In this document: positions 34,502 to 35,947 of the stretch, piece by piece | How the letters are laid out: each line of letters starts with the position of its first letter | How positions within the stretch are numbered: position 1 is the first letter of the stretch | From: Flavobacteriales bacterium | GTDB taxonomy: Bacteria > Bacteroidota > Bacteroidia > Flavobacteriales > TMED113 | Reading direction: 5' to 3' | DNA length: 35,947 nucleotides | Assembly: GCA_002722215.1 (NCBI GenBank) | Contig: PBKX01000007.1 | Coordinates: 16,649-52,595, forward strand | The notes under the pieces: model-generated | Seen by the model: only the letters and a program-made list of their open reading frames with translations | Database searches by the model: none | What the model was told of the DNA's origin: nothing | Position numbers and translations under genes: made by a program

Positions 34502-34537
34502 ATAATAGGGGGGGCTTAGAGCCCTCTCGTCTATTAT
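34502..34537. other. Strong hairpin with a 15-base left arm between the 166-aa gene and the YwqK pair
   Basis: ATAATAG (34502-34508) pairs perfectly with CTATTAT (34531-34537). Inside it, GGGGGGCT-type bases (34509-34516) pair with AGCCCTCT (34520-34527) using two G-U pairs, leaving a TAG loop and a 3-base bulge (CGT) on the right arm. It is GC-rich against the AT-rich background. No T-tract follows on either strand, so it is not a standard intrinsic terminator. It may be an mRNA stability element, an attenuator or part of a small RNA. Confidence 0.55.
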
Positions 34538-34607
34538 GCCTCATTAATCTAGTTAATGGTGTTTAAATGTAGATGTGCAATGCATATACTATAATCATAT
34601 ATATAGT

Positions 34608-34615
34608 TATATTTG
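34608..34615 (+). promoter_or_regulatory. TAnnTTTG -7 box for the YwqK-repeat pair
   Basis: TATATTTG lies 26 bases before the ATG at 34642. It is downstream of the hairpin at 34502-34537, so this transcript would not carry the hairpin. No clear -33 TTG. Confidence 0.45.
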
Positions 34616-34641
34616 TAGTTAGCAACAAATAATTTTTATAT

Positions 34642-35229
34642 ATGAAAAAAATCCTACTAATAGTATGTGGGCTTATCTTTTTTGGAGGAGACGCTCAAAC
34701 AGGTATATCTAGAAATGTAGATGAATCTGTGCAAGAAACATATTATAAAAATGGGCAACTAAAAGCAAAAAAGTTTTTTAAAAATGAAAAACTTAACGGC
34801 ACATGTAGATTATGGCATGAGAATGGTCGGTTGAAATTTGAAGGTAATTTTAAAAATGGCAGCAAAGAGGGGAAGCATCTATGGTGGTATGAGAATGGGC
34901 AATTAGAATACGAAGAGTATTATAATCATGGTCAAAGAGAGGGGTTCTGGAAAGGATGGTGGGAAAATGGTCAATTAGAATATGAAGGACAATTTAAACA
35001 TAATAAACGGGATGATGTTTGGCGGTCTTATTATGAGAATAATCAGATTCAAAAAGAAACAAAATTTATTTTAGAAAGAAAAGTGTTTGAAAAATGTTTT
35101 GATGAAAATGGTGAGAAGATTCGTTGTGAAGACACCCTCGAGCCAATTTGGTGGTGGAAGCAAGAAACATGCCTAGATGAACAGGGAAATATAATTGATT
35201 GTGACGAATTGTATTTAGGGGTTTTTTAA
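34642..35229 (+). CDS. Exported YwqK-repeat (MORN-like) protein 1 (195 aa)
   Basis: Secreted or periplasmic protein of unknown function. A signal peptide (MKKILLIVCGLIFFGGDAQ) is followed by about five repeats of 23-24 residues, each with a core such as YENGQLEYEGQFKHNKR, the YwqK/COG2849 pattern (Y-x-N-G-Q-L-x-x-E-x-x-F-x-x-G-x-x-x-G). The C-terminus carries two copies of a Cys motif, KCFDENGEKIRC and TCLDEQGNIIDC, 30-odd residues apart: C-x-D-E-x-G-x-x-I-x-C. Four cysteines could form disulfides or bind a metal. YwqK was named as an antitoxin in another context; no toxin is visible here, and the presence of a signal peptide argues against an antitoxin role. The next gene is a diverged paralogue 9 bp away. 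Confidence 0.8.
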   Translation: MKKILLIVCGLIFFGGDAQTGISRNVDESVQETYYKNGQLKAKKFFKNEKLNGTCRLWHENGRLKFEGNFKNGSKEGKHLWWYENGQLEYEEYYNHGQREGFWKGWWENGQLEYEGQFKHNKRDDVWRSYYENNQIQKETKFILERKVFEKCFDENGEKIRCEDTLEPIWWWKQETCLDEQGNIIDCDELYLGVF

Positions 35230-35238
35230 TTTTTCTTT

Positions 35239-35829
35239 ATGTACTCTATATCCATACTGTTTTTAGTGTTATTTTCATTTTGCTCAGTACAGGCGCAGGG
35301 TATTGGGCATTATGTTAATAATAAACTTAAATCAAAGCTCAAGTATCAGCCTCAAACTATAGTAGAAGAAACTTTTTTTAAAACGTATTATGCGGATGGC
35401 AAAATAAAAGAAGAGGGCATCGGCAAATCTGACCAGCGAAATGGTGCTTACAAATCATACTATAAAAATGGATTGCTAGAAAGTGAGGGACATTATAAAG
35501 ACAATAAACGAAAAGGGTTTTGGATATTCTATTATGAAAATGGACAGGTAAAAAGTAGAGAAAATTATAAATATGGTGAGCTGAGGGGGCATTTCAGGTC
35601 ATATTATCCAAGTGGCCAATTAAAGGCCAAAGGAAATTTTATTGACATAGCAGAACCACAAGGTATTTGGAAATTCTATTTTCCTAGCGGAGAATTAAAA
35701 GAAGAGCATGAGTACAGGGATAAAACACTGGTTTCACATAAGTCTTTTGAGGAAATTCGGTCTACTCCCAAATATCCTCAAAAGGAAGTGTGTATATATA
35801 CACCACTATCAAGGCTTATTTCAAAATAA
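35239..35829 (+). CDS. Exported YwqK-repeat (MORN-like) protein 2 (196 aa)
   Basis: Paralogue of the preceding gene in the same orientation, 9 bp downstream and without its own recognisable promoter, so probably co-transcribed. The signal peptide (MYSISILFLVLFSFCSVQAQ) likely ends after QA or AQ. About five repeats follow, for example YYKNGLLESEGHYKDNKRKG and YYENGQVKSRENYKYGEL, then YYPSGQLKAKGNFID and YFPSGELKEEHEYRD. Unlike protein 1 it lacks the C-terminal CxDExGxxIxC pair and has only a single late Cys (KEVCIYTP). Such tandem beta-hairpin repeats usually make a flat protein surface for binding. Function unknown. Confidence 0.8.
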   Translation: MYSISILFLVLFSFCSVQAQGIGHYVNNKLKSKLKYQPQTIVEETFFKTYYADGKIKEEGIGKSDQRNGAYKSYYKNGLLESEGHYKDNKRKGFWIFYYENGQVKSRENYKYGELRGHFRSYYPSGQLKAKGNFIDIAEPQGIWKFYFPSGELKEEHEYRDKTLVSHKSFEEIRSTPKYPQKEVCIYTPLSRLISK

Positions 35830-35883
35830 AATTACACAAAACGAAAAAGAATTGTGACAGAACCGATGATTAGTTCTATAAAA

Positions 35884-35911
35884 TTGACAACGATTTAATT
35901 TGTTAGATTTG
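35884..35911 (+). promoter_or_regulatory. Complete Bacteroidota-type promoter (TTG-N17-TAnnTTTG)
   Basis: TTG at 35884-35886 and TAGATTTG at 35904-35911 are 17 bases apart, which fits the Flavobacterium consensus TTG-N17-23-TAnnTTTG. This is the only clear two-part promoter I found. The next ATG (35916) is just 4 bases after the box, so the transcript may start at or within a base or two of the ATG and be leaderless. Confidence 0.65.
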
Positions 35912-35915
35912 TAAC

Positions 35916-35947
35916 ATGAAACATCTATATATACTATTATTCATTTT
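35916..35947 (+). CDS. Start of an exported protein gene, cut by the window edge
   Basis: ATG at 35916 opens a frame reading MKHLYILLFI and runs off the end at 35947. A positive n-region followed by hydrophobic residues is the start of a signal peptide. It follows a good two-part promoter, so it is likely real. It could be another member of the YwqK-repeat cluster, but ten residues cannot show that. Confidence 0.55.
   Translation, partial: MKHLYILLFI

Noticed and set aside
34502-34537. Hairpin as a rho-independent terminator
   Set aside because: No run of T follows the stem on either strand.
34642-35829. YwqK genes as a toxin-antitoxin module
   Set aside because: Both proteins carry signal peptides and no toxin-like partner is adjacent; the antitoxin name of the family does not fit exported proteins.
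1-35947. CRISPR array, insertion sequence, prophage or integron in the window
   Set aside because: No direct repeat-spacer pattern, transposase, integrase or terminal inverted repeats were seen; the only repeats are the short tandem arrays and protein repeats listed.

Overview
The window is a compact, AT-rich stretch of a bacterial chromosome from the phylum Bacteroidota, most likely a marine-type member of the class Flavobacteriia with a streamlined genome. The signs are lineage-specific genes (DUF3098 next to ftsX and uppP, DUF4271 next to hemD, DUF3108), a DnaG primase with the zinc ligands replaced in the Bacteroidota manner, a class I ribonucleotide reductase whose ATP-cone sits on the NrdB subunit, a dimeric glycyl-tRNA synthetase, and start-proximal TAnnTTTG boxes (the Bacteroidota -7 promoter element) instead of a sigma-70 type -10 box. 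There is no rRNA, CRISPR array, insertion sequence, prophage or integrase. Species cannot be named from the sequence alone.

Layout. 1-261 (+) is the 3' end of ispG. 258-6205 (-) is leuS, a DUF3108 exported protein, tryptophan 2,3-dioxygenase and an M23 lipoprotein peptidase. 6292-8890 (+) is ftsX, DUF3098, uppP and truB. 8967-14710 (+) is queA, ispD, rlmN, a polyprenyl synthase and dnaG. 14707-16108 (-) is rsmI and a short DAHP synthase. 16149-17791 (+) is tdk and alr. 17782-22754 (-) is a six-gene run: DUF4271, hemD, rnpA, yidD, an S41 protease and an O-antigen-ligase-like membrane protein. 22826-24007 (+) is a glutaryl-CoA-type acyl-CoA dehydrogenase. 24036-27149 (-) is nrdB-nrdA. 27463-28968 (+) is glyS. 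28946-31644 (-) is tRNA-Leu(CAA), a dCMP deaminase, a second S41 protease and a Mn-type superoxide dismutase. 31759-34441 (+) is prs, rplY, pth and a small exported protein. 34642-35947 (+) is a pair of exported YwqK-repeat proteins and the first codons of another exported protein.

The genes support a few linked tasks. Isoprenoid and envelope precursor supply includes ispG, ispD, polyprenyl synthase, uppP, alr, the O-antigen ligase and M23. Nucleotide supply includes tdk, dCMP deaminase, nrdAB and prs. RNA and translation upkeep includes leuS, glyS, truB, queA, rlmN, rsmI, rnpA, rplY, pth and tRNA-Leu. Four of the five convergent gene pairs overlap through their stop codons, so space is very tight.

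Most of the window is ordinary housekeeping. The parts most worth a second look are: two adjacent 10-bp tandem-repeat arrays at the start of the DUF3108 gene that could switch its signal peptide on and off; the C-terminal cluster of exported YwqK-repeat proteins with a duplicated Cys-Asp-Glu motif, a strong hairpin upstream and a near-leaderless promoter downstream; the NrdB ATP-cone; the DAHP synthase lacking its usual chorismate mutase half; and a 20-bp perfect palindrome in front of leuS.
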